NCBI GenBank assembly: GCA_963835885.1
Contig: CAWIHF010000017.1
Location: 1-64,000, forward strand
Source: Roseiarcus sp963835885
GTDB lineage: Bacteria > Pseudomonadota > Alphaproteobacteria > Rhizobiales > Beijerinckiaceae
Direction: 5' to 3'
Length of the DNA stretch: 64,000 nt
Shown: in pieces, positions 25,734 through 35,002 of the stretch
How positions within the stretch are numbered: position 1 is the stretch's first letter
How the letters are laid out: each line of letters opens with the position of its first letter
The notes under the pieces: model-generated
What the model was told of the DNA's origin: nothing
The model's input: the letters and a program-made list of their open reading frames with translations, nothing else
Database searches by the model: none
Program-made: the position numbers and the translations under genes

Positions 25734-27239
25734 CTAGCGATCGCACCCCGCGATGGTGAGGCCGAAACTCGCCTCATTGATCGCGTAGTCCATCATGTTG
25801 CTGTCGTGGACGGTGAAGGGGAAAACGCGCCAGTTGGAGAACGACGGCGACTTGATCTTGACGCGGACGAGCCTTCCGCCGCGGCCGAAGTGCACCGCGT
25901 AAAAAAGCGAACCGCGCGGCAACTCGGCCCATCCCAACCCCTCGGAGCCCGCGGCCGGAATGCACTCCGCCAGGACAGGTCCATCCTCGAGAAGAAGGGC
26001 CACGCGCTGGATGATTGCGATGCTGGCGTCGATTTCCGCCATCCGCACTTGCGCGCGAGCGTGGGCGTCTCCAGCCGTGCGCACCGGAATGTCCAGAGGC
26101 AATTGCCCGTAAGCCGCGTAGGGATGATCCCGGCGCAGGTCGCGGTCGAATCCCGAGGCTCGCTGGATCGGTCCGGTTGCGCCCTGATCGAGAGCGACCT
26201 CGCGCGGCAGCACGCCGGTCGTGATCAGGCGGTCGAGATGGCTGTTGGTGTTCTCCAGCATCTCGGCATAGGTCGCGATCTCGCCGCGTAGAGTTTCGAG
26301 CTCGCCGCTCAGCCAGGACCCGGGATCGAGGTCACGCCGCAAGCCGCCTGGAACCAGCAGGCTGCGCAGGAAGCGGCTGCCGCTGAGGCGCCCGTTGAGC
26401 TGTTTTGCGCGCTCCTCGAGAAGCTTGCCCTCGGCCTCGCCGACCTTGAGCGTCGTCGTGCTCGCGAGATGCCCGAGATAGTGAAGATGATTATAGAGGC
26501 GTTCGAGTTCTGCGAGGAGGGACCGCAGCATTCTGGCGCGCGGCGGGACGAGGCAACCCGCGGCCTGCTCGACGGCCTGACAGAACGCGAGGGCGTGCGC
26601 GAAACTCCCGACTCCCGACACCCGCTCGGCGAGCACCACTCCGTTCTTCAGCGATTTTCCCTCGAAGCGCTTCTCCATGCCCCGATGTTTGAAGAAGAGT
26701 TGCGGGTGAAAATGAAGGATGTGCTCGCCGACATAGTAGAAGATGAGCTCCGCGGATTCGACGACGTCGGCCCGCACCGGCCCGAAGGGCAATCGCTGAA
26801 CGTCGGCGCTGTCGATCTCCGGGAGACCGCTTTCGGCGGGTTCGAACGGCAACATGGCGCCGGCTGGATAGGCCGGGTCGAAGGGGGGCGCGGGAGGGCG
26901 CACGCCCTCGTGCAGCACCAGTCTGTGGGAGTCGGGTTGTCCGCTGAACGCAACGCCGAACAGATCGGAAATCTCCCGCTCGTACCATCCGAGGAGCGGG
27001 CTGATCAGCGCGACGCTCGGGACGGGTCCGCGCGGGACGCACCGCCACATGAAGTAGCCGTCTTTCCTCGCATGGCTTACGAGATAGCGAAGCTCCAGCG
27101 CGCCCGCCGGCGTTCGCCAGGCGTACGCCATCTGCATTCGGGCGCCGTCGCTGATCACCCTGCTGATTGCCTGAGGCAAATCCTCGGGCTCGATGGATAT
27201 GATCTTCATCTTGGCGGGATAGTCCGAGACGGCGCTCAT
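25734..27239 (-). CDS. HyfG/NuoCD-like large subunit lacking NiFe cysteines
   Basis: The 501-residue protein has an N-terminal NuoC-like domain (to about residue 125, with the DLFGV motif) and a NuoD/hydrogenase-large-subunit domain. In HycE/HyfG the first NiFe pair sits in ERVCGICGFAH; here residues 205-215 read ERVSGVGSFAH. The C-terminal pair in DPCxSCTDR is replaced by the terminal SFGLTIAGCDR. All four metal ligands are therefore gone, as in 'hydrogenase-related' (Ehr) complexes. Other conserved parts (ENTNSHLDRLITTG, ARAQVRMAEI, DSNMMDYAIN) remain. It starts inside the stop of the upstream gene (ATGA). I do not expect hydrogenase activity. Confidence 0.9.
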   Translation of the reverse strand: MSAVSDYPAKMKIISIEPEDLPQAISRVISDGARMQMAYAWRTPAGALELRYLVSHARKDGYFMWRCVPRGPVPSVALISPLLGWYEREISDLFGVAFSGQPDSHRLVLHEGVRPPAPPFDPAYPAGAMLPFEPAESGLPEIDSADVQRLPFGPVRADVVESAELIFYYVGEHILHFHPQLFFKHRGMEKRFEGKSLKNGVVLAERVSGVGSFAHALAFCQAVEQAAGCLVPPRARMLRSLLAELERLYNHLHYLGHLASTTTLKVGEAEGKLLEERAKQLNGRLSGSRFLRSLLVPGGLRRDLDPGSWLSGELETLRGEIATYAEMLENTNSHLDRLITTGVLPREVALDQGATGPIQRASGFDRDLRRDHPYAAYGQLPLDIPVRTAGDAHARAQVRMAEIDASIAIIQRVALLLEDGPVLAECIPAAGSEGLGWAELPRGSLFYAVHFGRGGRLVRVKIKSPSFSNWRVFPFTVHDSNMMDYAINEASFGLTIAGCDR

Positions 27240-28699
27240 GGCGCCGCCGGGGGAAAACCGCTCGCGATCGAGGTCAAGTAGGACCAGACGCCGGCGGGCC
27301 ACCAGAGGCCGAGGACCAGCAGCGGGCTCAGGGCCAGCCACATCGGCGCAGCGCACCAGGCGCTCACTTTCCCGACCGGCGCGTGCGCCGTGTCGGCGGG
27401 GGTGTAGTACATCGTGCGGAAATGGTTGAGAAACCCGATGAAAATCACGATCAGCAGCGCCGCCATGACATAGACCGCCCACGAAAAGGACGGCTTCAGG
27501 CCGGCGCGCATGATCGTGAACTCGCTGAGGAACAAGCCGAACGGCGGCGCTCCGGTAATCGCCACCGCCCCCGCCAGCCATAGCGCGCCCTGGACGGGGA
27601 AAAGGCGTCCCACTCCCCTGATTCGCAGGATTTTCTTTGTGCCGTAGGCGCGCATCATGTTTCCGGCGCCGAAGAACATAAGGGACTTGTTGAGCGAGTG
27701 ATTCATCATATGGTACAGCGCGCCGGCGACGCCCAGTGTGCCGCCGAAGCCGAATCCGAGCGCGACGATCCCCATGTGTTCGACGCTCGAATAGGCCATC
27801 AGGCGCTTCACGCCATCCTGCCGCACGATGAACAGCGCGCCGATCAGGAGCGATAGCGCTCCGAACGCGACCAGCGCCATCTGGGACAATCGGCCGACGC
27901 CGGCCGCGCTGGCGATCGCCATGAAGCGGACGATCCCGAGCATGGCGGTATTGAGAAGCGCCCCCGACAGCATCGCCGAGACGGGCGCCGGGCTTTCGCT
28001 ATGGGCGTCCGGCAGCCAGCTGTGCATGGGCGCCAGACCCACCTTTGTCCCGTAGCCGACCAGCACCAGCAGGAAGGCCATCGTTACCAGAACCGGATTC
28101 ATCTTGGGCGCGGCCGCCACGAGGACCCCCCAGGTCATCTGGTAAGTCGGGCCGAGGACGAAACTGCCGCTCCAGTAGAAGAGCACCGTGCCGAGCAGCG
28201 CGAGGCTGATCCCCGCCGAGACGACCATGATATATTTCCAGGCTGCCTCCATGCTCTCGGCCACGCGCTCGAAGGCGACGAGGAAGGTGCTAACCAGCGT
28301 CGTGAGCTCGATCGCGATCCAATAGATTCCGATGCTGTTCATCAGAGGGCCGACGAGGGTGGTCAACCCGAAGCCTGCAAACAAAGCGTAGAAGCGAAAG
28401 AGACGGTCGTCCTCTTTCAGCAGACGCATGTAGCCGACGGCATAGATCGAGGCGAGAAAATAGACGATCGCCGTGCACAGCACGACCCAGGCGGACGCCC
28501 GGTCGATGATGACATAGTCGTCCCAAAACAGCGTCGGGGCTCCGCCGATGAGGAACGGGAGCGGAAGCGCGCAGGCGAACGACACTCCGCTGGCGACGAC
28601 GTTCAGACCCTCGCAGATTCGAGCGTCGCGCGCGATCAGGCACCCGACAAGCCCGACCAGCGGCGCCAGAGAGAGCGTGAGAAGCAGCCCGCCCGTCAT
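27236..28699 (-). CDS. HyfF/NuoM-like antiporter subunit
   Basis: The 487-residue membrane protein has about 14 helices and the antiporter core (GTKVGLAPMHSWLPDAHSES, then AYSSVEHMGIVALGF and HSLNKSLMFFGAG). It is the HyfF/HyfD-like member of the complex. The start at 28699 is chosen because it overlaps the stop of the preceding gene (ATGA). It pairs with the HyfB-like subunit to give at least two antiporter modules. Confidence 0.87.
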   Translation of the reverse strand: MTGGLLLTLSLAPLVGLVGCLIARDARICEGLNVVASGVSFACALPLPFLIGGAPTLFWDDYVIIDRASAWVVLCTAIVYFLASIYAVGYMRLLKEDDRLFRFYALFAGFGLTTLVGPLMNSIGIYWIAIELTTLVSTFLVAFERVAESMEAAWKYIMVVSAGISLALLGTVLFYWSGSFVLGPTYQMTWGVLVAAAPKMNPVLVTMAFLLVLVGYGTKVGLAPMHSWLPDAHSESPAPVSAMLSGALLNTAMLGIVRFMAIASAAGVGRLSQMALVAFGALSLLIGALFIVRQDGVKRLMAYSSVEHMGIVALGFGFGGTLGVAGALYHMMNHSLNKSLMFFGAGNMMRAYGTKKILRIRGVGRLFPVQGALWLAGAVAITGAPPFGLFLSEFTIMRAGLKPSFSWAVYVMAALLIVIFIGFLNHFRTMYYTPADTAHAPVGKVSAWCAAPMWLALSPLLVLGLWWPAGVWSYLTSIASGFPPAAP

Positions 28700-29379
28700 C
28701 AGCCGACCAGCCTGTTCAGTTCGAGGGCGCTCGTGGTTCCGACATGGGTGACGAGGTAGCGCACGAGCACGCCGAAGCATGCAACGATGATGAGAAGGTC
28801 AAAGAGTATGACCAGCTCGATCAGCAGCGGCATGCCGGGAACGAGAATCTGGGAGCCGAGAAAGATGCCGTTCTCGAGCACCAGCAGACCAAGGATTTGG
28901 CTGATCGCCTCATGTCGCACGGAGAGCATCAGAAATCCGATGAGCTTCATTGAAAGCATGACGGTCAGCGCCAGCACCGCGACCGTCAGCTCGAGGTGGA
29001 ATTCGGTCGCGACCCTGAAGGAAACCGACAATGCGAACATGACGCCGAACGCGCCGACGACGAGGCTCATGCTGGGCTGAAGAATGACATGGATCTCGCG
29101 GTCGACAGCCAGACGGCGAATGATTCGCCAGAGCAGATAGGGCAGGAGAACGCCGCGGAAGAGCAATGTGAGAATCGCGATCAGGAACAGTTCCGGATAA
29201 TTGCCGTAGAAGCCGACGATCGCCGAAAGCGCGGCAATGATCCAGGACTCGGCGGCGAAAGCGTAGAGATAGTTCTTGAGCCAGCGGGAGCCGAGCATCA
29301 CGAACGACAGCAGGAGGCTGGCGATCGCGAGGAGGCTGAACAGCGAAGACGCCAGCGGGTCGAGATGTTCGATGAGCAT
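28699..29379 (-). CDS. HyfE-like membrane subunit
   Basis: The 226-residue protein has about seven helices and resembles HyfE (a NuoK-like fusion) of hydrogenase-4. It includes LLFRGVLLPYLLWRIIRRL and HEAISQILGLLVLENGIFLG. HyfE carries conserved acidic residues in membrane helices; Glu residues in VLENG and AAESW are candidates. It sits between the NuoH-like and HyfF-like genes, the usual hyf order, four bp after its upstream neighbour. Confidence 0.85.
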   Translation of the reverse strand: MLIEHLDPLASSLFSLLAIASLLLSFVMLGSRWLKNYLYAFAAESWIIAALSAIVGFYGNYPELFLIAILTLLFRGVLLPYLLWRIIRRLAVDREIHVILQPSMSLVVGAFGVMFALSVSFRVATEFHLELTVAVLALTVMLSMKLIGFLMLSVRHEAISQILGLLVLENGIFLGSQILVPGMPLLIELVILFDLLIIVACFGVLVRYLVTHVGTTSALELNRLVG

Positions 29380-29382
29380 CGC

Positions 29383-30330
29383 CTAGCTCAATTGGGTTCC
29401 GACGACCGCCAGCACCGCCAGGAGGAACGACGCGGCGAGCGGCTCCTGATAGCGGTAGAAGCGCAGGCGGGACTGGGCGGTTTCGACGAAGACGACCAGG
29501 CAGGCGACGATGACGAACTTCACGACGAGACCTGCCGCCGCCCCCGCGGCGCCGAGCGCCGCACCCTTGACCGATAATCCCCAGGGAAAAATGAGCACGT
29601 TGCAGAAGATCGTGTAGAGGATGAATTGCTTCATCGCCGACGCCCATTTCAGGAGCGCCAGCAGAGGTCCGGAATACTCGAGGATTCGTCCCTCTTCGAT
29701 CATGTACACCTCGATATGGGTGCTCGAGTGGATCGGCATGCGGTCGGTTTCGACCAGCAGCAGAATGAAGAACGCCGCGACGAGGAAGAGGTGCGCGGGG
29801 CTCCAATAGACCGGCCAGCTCGACACGAGCAGGTGATTCACGACGAATGGCAACATCGCCTTCGCGAGCAGCGTGATGCCGACGAACACGACGATCAGGG
29901 TCGGTTCGGCGAGGACGGAGACCATTACCGCTCGGCTCGACCCGATCCCGCCGTAGGCGCTCGACGAATCGAGGCCGGCCAGGATGATCATGAACGATCC
30001 GAGCGTCAGGATGAGGCCGCCGCCCAGGATGTCGCCCATGTCGGATTCCGGCAGCGGAAAATTGGTCAGCACCGGAATCAGGATCGGCACCGTGAGCATG
30101 CAGGTGAACGCCACGATCGGCGTGACCCAGAAGAGCCACGACGCCGTCTCCGGCGCGACGATGTCCTTGTGGAACAGCTTCCACAGGTCGCGATAGGGCT
30201 GAAGAACGCCAGGCCCCTGAGCGCGTTGCACGCGCTCTTCGAATTGCAGGATCACGCCCTAAATCAGGGGCGCGAGAAGCAGCACCGTCAGCACCTGCGC
30301 GACCTGGAGCACGATGTCCCGGACGGTCAT
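29383..30330 (-). pseudogene. HyfC/NuoH-like subunit with in-frame TAG at codon 24
   Basis: From ATG 30330 the frame reads MTVRDIVLQVAQVLTVLLLAPLI, then TAG (30259-30261), then GVILQFEERVQRAQGPGVLQPYRDLWKL. The rest is a complete NuoH/HyfC protein, with SSSAYGGIGSSR, ETDRMPIHSSTH and MIEEGRILEYSG containing the conserved quinone-site/Glu loop. The sequence both sides of the TAG is family-like, so the stop is a nonsense change or an error, not a natural end. A GTG at 30255 could restart translation but would lose the first helix. This is the first gene after riboswitch 2. Confidence 0.8.
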
Positions 30331-30444
30331 CGCGAGCGCTCCGACCGCAATCGCCGGTCGAGGCAAAGAATCTCAATCCGGAGCGCAGTGCTGCTATGTG
30401 GGACGCTTCTCACGCCAACTCCTCCTGCAGTCCGCAGACATCTT

Positions 30445-30498
30445 GGAGGAGTCATCAGCCCTAGCGGCGGTTAAAAGGCGAACTCCATCGCCTGAACG
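30445..30498 (-). promoter_or_regulatory. Fluoride (crcB) riboswitch 2
   Basis: Minus-strand reading gives GGCGATGGAGTTCGCC, TTTTAACCGCC and then GGGCTGATGACTCCTCC. It shares every conserved block with riboswitch 1, including the GGCG/CGCC stem and the GGAGT/ACTCC pseudoknot, and differs in the linker. It is about 115 bases upstream of the HyfC-like start, leaving room for an expression platform. It should induce the Hyf-like/crcB/DUF190/dynamin run when fluoride rises. Confidence 0.93.
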
Positions 30499-30502
30499 GT
30501 GA

Positions 30503-30531
30503 GCATGATGTTGCGGTGGTGACTTGTCAAT
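30503..30531 (-). promoter_or_regulatory. Sigma70-type promoter for riboswitch 2 operon
   Basis: On the minus strand TTGACA (30526-30531) is followed after 17 bases by CATGCT (30503-30508). The start of transcription would fall just before the aptamer. The DUF190 gene at 30637-30987 lies upstream of this promoter and is not under the riboswitch. Confidence 0.55.
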
Positions 30532-30636
30532 AGCGGCGCCGCGCGTGGCCGCGCGTGTTAGCGCAAATTAGGAATGTCCCCTCTGGGTTGAGCGGGGGCA
30601 TTGATGGCGGCGGGGATATGCCGTGCGCGAGCGGTC

Positions 30637-30987
30637 TCAGGCCGGCTCATGTTTCACGTGCTCGCCATACAGGAGCATTTGGACCTCTTCCAAGGTGACA
30701 AGTCCGCTCGACATGACGGAATCGAGAACCGGCAGAAACGCCTTGATCTTGTCCTCGGTGTCGACGATCTCGATCACCAGCGGCAAATTCTCGGCGAGAC
30801 GCCGGATTTTCGTGGTGTGGATCCTGGTCGCATGACCGAAGCCCATCGGCCCGCGGTGCACCGTCGCGCCCGCGAGATGAGCTTCGCGCGCCTTGAGGAC
30901 GATCGCCTCGTAAAGCGGGCGATGATGAAACCTGGCGTCCTCGCCGACAAAGACGCGCGACAGCATGGCGTCGCGTGGGAGAGACAC
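30637..30987 (-). CDS. DUF190 (PII-like) protein, intact
   Basis: The 116-residue protein shows the family pattern MLSRVFVGED, HRPLYEAIVLKAREAHLAGA, TVHRGPMGFGH and NLPLVIEIVDTEDKIKAFLP. The fold is ferredoxin-like and trimeric, related to PII signal proteins; ligands are mostly unknown. It sits on the same strand just upstream of the riboswitch-2 promoter and has a clear but decayed paralogue at 21793-22061. Read-through into the Hyf-like operon is possible. Confidence 0.85.
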   Translation of the reverse strand: MSLPRDAMLSRVFVGEDARFHHRPLYEAIVLKAREAHLAGATVHRGPMGFGHATRIHTTKIRRLAENLPLVIEIVDTEDKIKAFLPVLDSVMSSGLVTLEEVQMLLYGEHVKHEPA

Positions 30988-31191
30988 GGATCGAACTCCC
31001 TCGAGCGGTCAGTGTCGCGATACTATCCCTAATTCATGCGGGCCCAAACTTCCCCAAAAATGATCACGCGACGATTTCGCGTTGGACCGGATCCCGCCGA
31101 TCGGCAAATGGCTGCGGGAGCCATGGGGCCTTATATATCGAGCATGATCTTTACGCCCGCCGGCGTATAATCAGGCCGCCAAGGAGTTCCA

Positions 31192-32223
<1,032 letters not shown>

Positions 32224-32289
32224 GCGGCAGATTGGGCTCTCGGCTCATCCACGGCTCTCGTCCTGAGTTGGCCACTGCTGGAAATGTCT

Positions 32290-32490
32290 GGAGGCGCTTT
32301 TCAGGCCTCCGTTGCACGCAATCGCGGCTCGACAGGGCTTGGGTGCCCATCAATGGCGCTTGGTTGAAGACAAACGGCTTCTGCTTAGCAGAAAGCCGTC
32401 CATCGATGAGCCTTACACGAATTTCCAGTCGGCGAGGGGCAGCGGGTCGGCGCGGCCGGTGGCCAACTCAAAGCGACGTCCATTGGGGTT
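32290..32490 (-). repeat. Dispersed repeat, copy A (about 200 bp)
   Basis: Read on the minus strand this contains GAGTTGGCCACCGGC, CGACTGGAAATTCGTGTAAG, GACGGCTTTCTGC and GCAGAAGCCGTTTGTCTTC, ending GATTGCGTGCAACGGAGGCC. The same order of blocks is found at 41308-41500 and in part at 36290-36395. It has no coding capacity. It lies in the 336-bp gap after hemB, which otherwise shows nothing. It could be a MITE-like or IS remnant. Confidence 0.65.
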
Positions 32491-32559
32491 GCCCCAAGCC
32501 AGGGAGTCACACATTGAATAAGAAACGGCTTTGAGGCGCTACAGCGGGGGCACTTTCTC

Positions 32560-33638
32560 ATGAAGCGATACCCGATCGGGTTCAATTCCTACGACAGTAT
32601 GGAGGGCATCGCGGCGATCGAGCCGACGCCGACGCCGCACCGCTTCGAGTCATGGCCGCAGGCAAAGTTCATCCATGCCGTCTATCCGGGGTTGCTGGTC
32701 TCCGGCACGATCGCTCTGGCCTCGACCTGGCTCGCGCAGCACTACACCGCTCCGGTCATGCTGTTTGCGCTGCTCTTCGGGATGGCGTTCCATTTCCTGC
32801 ACGAAGCGGGCGCTGCGTCGCCGGCATCGAGTTTGCGTCGCGCTCCGTGCTGCGCCTGGGGGTGGCCCTGCTTGGCGTACGCATAACCTTCGGTCAGATC
32901 GCCTCGCTCGGCCTGGCGCCAGTGGCGACCGTCGTGGTCGGCGTGGCGACGACCATCCTGATCGGGCTCGTCGCCGGCCGCCGCCTTGGGCTTGGCGGCC
33001 GGTTCGGCATCCTCTCGGGCGGCGCCGTCGCGATCTGCGGCGCCTCGGCGGCGCTCGCCATCGCCTCCGTTCTGCCGCGCGACAAGAACGCCGAGCGCGA
33101 CACGATCCTGACCGTCGTCACCGTCACCGCGCTTTCGACCCTGGCGATGATCCTCTACCCGGTCTTCGCGACGTCGATCGGCCTCGATCACCGCCACGCG
33201 GGCGTGTTCATCGGCGGGACCATTCACGACGTCGCGCAGGTCGTCGGCACCGGCTACATGATTTCGTCCGAGACCGGCGACATCGCGACCTACGTCAAAC
33301 TGCTCCGCGTCGCGATGCTGCTGCCGACGGTCTTCGCCATCTCATTCGCGGTGGCGCGGAGAGGAGGCGGTGGCGGCGCTCGGCCCACGTTGCCGCTCTT
33401 TCTCGTCGGCTTCGCCCTTCTCGTCGTCGCCAACTCGTCAGGCTACTTGCCGCGGTTCTCGATCGGCCTCGCCAACGACGTCTCGCGCTGGTGCCTCGTC
33501 GCGGCGATTGCGGCGCTCGGCATGAAGACGTCATTCAAGGACCTGTTCGAGGCGGGTCTCCGCCCGGTCGGTCTCATGGTCGTCGAGACCGCGTGGATCG
33601 GCGTGTTCGTCCTGGCTTCGGTCGAGATCATCATGTGA
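32560..33638 (+). CDS. YeiH/UPF0324-family membrane protein, frameshifted
   Basis: Two frames join to give about 359 residues with roughly ten membrane helices. The first (from ATG 32560) carries VYPGLLVSGTIALASTWLAQ and FHFLHEAG. The second continues RCVAGIEFASRSVLRLGVALLG, ISGGAVAICGASAALAIASV and GGTIHDVAQVVGTGY, the family signature. The break is at a GGG run (32808-32810) where one more G restores frame. These proteins are putative anion (sulfate/sulfonate-type) exporters, but function is not settled. Confidence 0.8.
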
Positions 33639-33722
33639 GGCTGAGGCGCGAACAATTCGTCCATTTTCCATAGGGCGCGCTTTTGGCTAAAGTCGCCGCC
33701 GAACGGATCGGTGAGCCTCGTC

Positions 33723-34775
33723 ATGACCCGACTGCGCGGAACGTCATTCGCTCGAGCCCTGGTTCGTCTGGCCTTCCTGACCCTGGTGGTTGCGACATTC
33801 GGCGTCGGGGCGGCGCTCTCTTCGTCGCCGACCCTCGACCAAGTCAAGACGCGGGGCGCACTGATTTGCGGCGTCAACGAGGGATTGCCGGGCTTCTCGT
33901 TTGTCGACGAACGCGGCATGTGGTCCGGCTTCGATGTCGATTTCTGCCGGGCGCTCGCCGCCGCCATATTCGGCGACCCAACCAAGGTGCGGCTGGTCCC
34001 GCTCTCCGCGGACGCGCAATTCCAGGCGCTGAAAGACGGGAAGATCGACGTCCTGTCGCGCAACTCGACCTGGACGATGGGGCGCGAGACCGAGTACGGG
34101 CTAACCTTTGTCGGCGTCACCTACTACGACGGACAGGGATTTATGGTCCCGCGCGCGTTGCATGTCACTTCCGCGTTGCAGCTCGACGGCGCGAAGATCT
34201 GCGTGCAGAGTGGGACCACGACCATCGAGAACCTCGCTGACTTCTTCGTCAGCAATGGGATGACGTTTCAGGAAGTCATCTCTTCGACCACCGACAAATC
34301 GATCAAGAACTACGCTTCAAAAGCTTGCTCGGTCCTGACGAGCGATCTGTCGCAGCTCTACGCCTTACGCCTTCGCCTCGCGAAGCCGCGCGATCACGTC
34401 ATTCTCCCGGACGTGATCTCCAAGGAGCCGCTGGGGCCGGTCGTGCGACAGAACGATCTCCAGTGGGTCGAGATCGTCAGATGGGTCCATTTCGCCATGC
34501 TCGACGCCGAGGAGCTTGGCGTCACGTCAAAAAATATCAGCCAGGCGATGAGATCGCAGAAGCCTGAGGTGATGCGCCTTGTCGGAACCACGGGGGACTT
34601 CGGCAAGCAAATCGGCCTGACCAACGGCTGGTCGGCGAACGTGATCAAGTCGGTCGGCAACTACGGCGAAGTCTTCGAGCGCAACCTCGGCGCGAAGTCC
34701 GCCCTCGCCATCCCGCGCGGACTTAATCAACTGTGGAACGCCGGGGGCATCCAGTATGCCCCGCCGATCCGGTGA
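33723..34775 (+). CDS. Amino-acid ABC transporter substrate-binding protein (AapJ-like)
   Basis: The 350-residue periplasmic protein has a signal peptide (FLTLVVATFGVGAALSS) and then LDQVKTRGALICGVNEGLPG. It continues SGFDVDFCRALAAAIFG, the glutamate/general L-amino-acid binding pattern of AapJ/BztA. NSTWTMGRETEYGLTFVG and the C-terminal NAGGIQYAPPIR also fit. It binds polar amino acids for uptake. No permease or ATPase genes are next to it, so it is an orphan here. A GTG at 33711 is an alternative start. Confidence 0.85.
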   Translation: MTRLRGTSFARALVRLAFLTLVVATFGVGAALSSSPTLDQVKTRGALICGVNEGLPGFSFVDERGMWSGFDVDFCRALAAAIFGDPTKVRLVPLSADAQFQALKDGKIDVLSRNSTWTMGRETEYGLTFVGVTYYDGQGFMVPRALHVTSALQLDGAKICVQSGTTTIENLADFFVSNGMTFQEVISSTTDKSIKNYASKACSVLTSDLSQLYALRLRLAKPRDHVILPDVISKEPLGPVVRQNDLQWVEIVRWVHFAMLDAEELGVTSKNISQAMRSQKPEVMRLVGTTGDFGKQIGLTNGWSANVIKSVGNYGEVFERNLGAKSALAIPRGLNQLWNAGGIQYAPPIR

Positions 34776-35002
34776 GCGCCGGGCTGGCGAAACGACGATG
34801 CCCTCGTCCGGGACGCTTTTGAGCCCCGCCGTCGAATTGTCTTGCCATGAGAACAAATCAGGATCATAATGCATGCTAGACACTCGGATGCGGATCTCCT
34901 TCCCTCCGCCGAACCGACGCCGAACCGGCGGGAGAGAAAGGCAAGCATGGACGAAAATACGGGCGCCGGCCGTCAAGCGACGGCTCGAAATAAATAAATA
35001 AA

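Noticed and set aside
30259..30261. TAG read as pyrrolysine
   Set aside because: Nothing in the window suggests pyl genes, and NuoH/HyfC proteins have no pyrrolysine; error or nonsense mutation is far likelier.
22940..30330. Formate hydrogenlyase / hydrogenase-4
   Set aside because: The large subunit lacks all four NiFe cysteines, and no formate dehydrogenase or maturation genes are nearby; only the architecture is shared.
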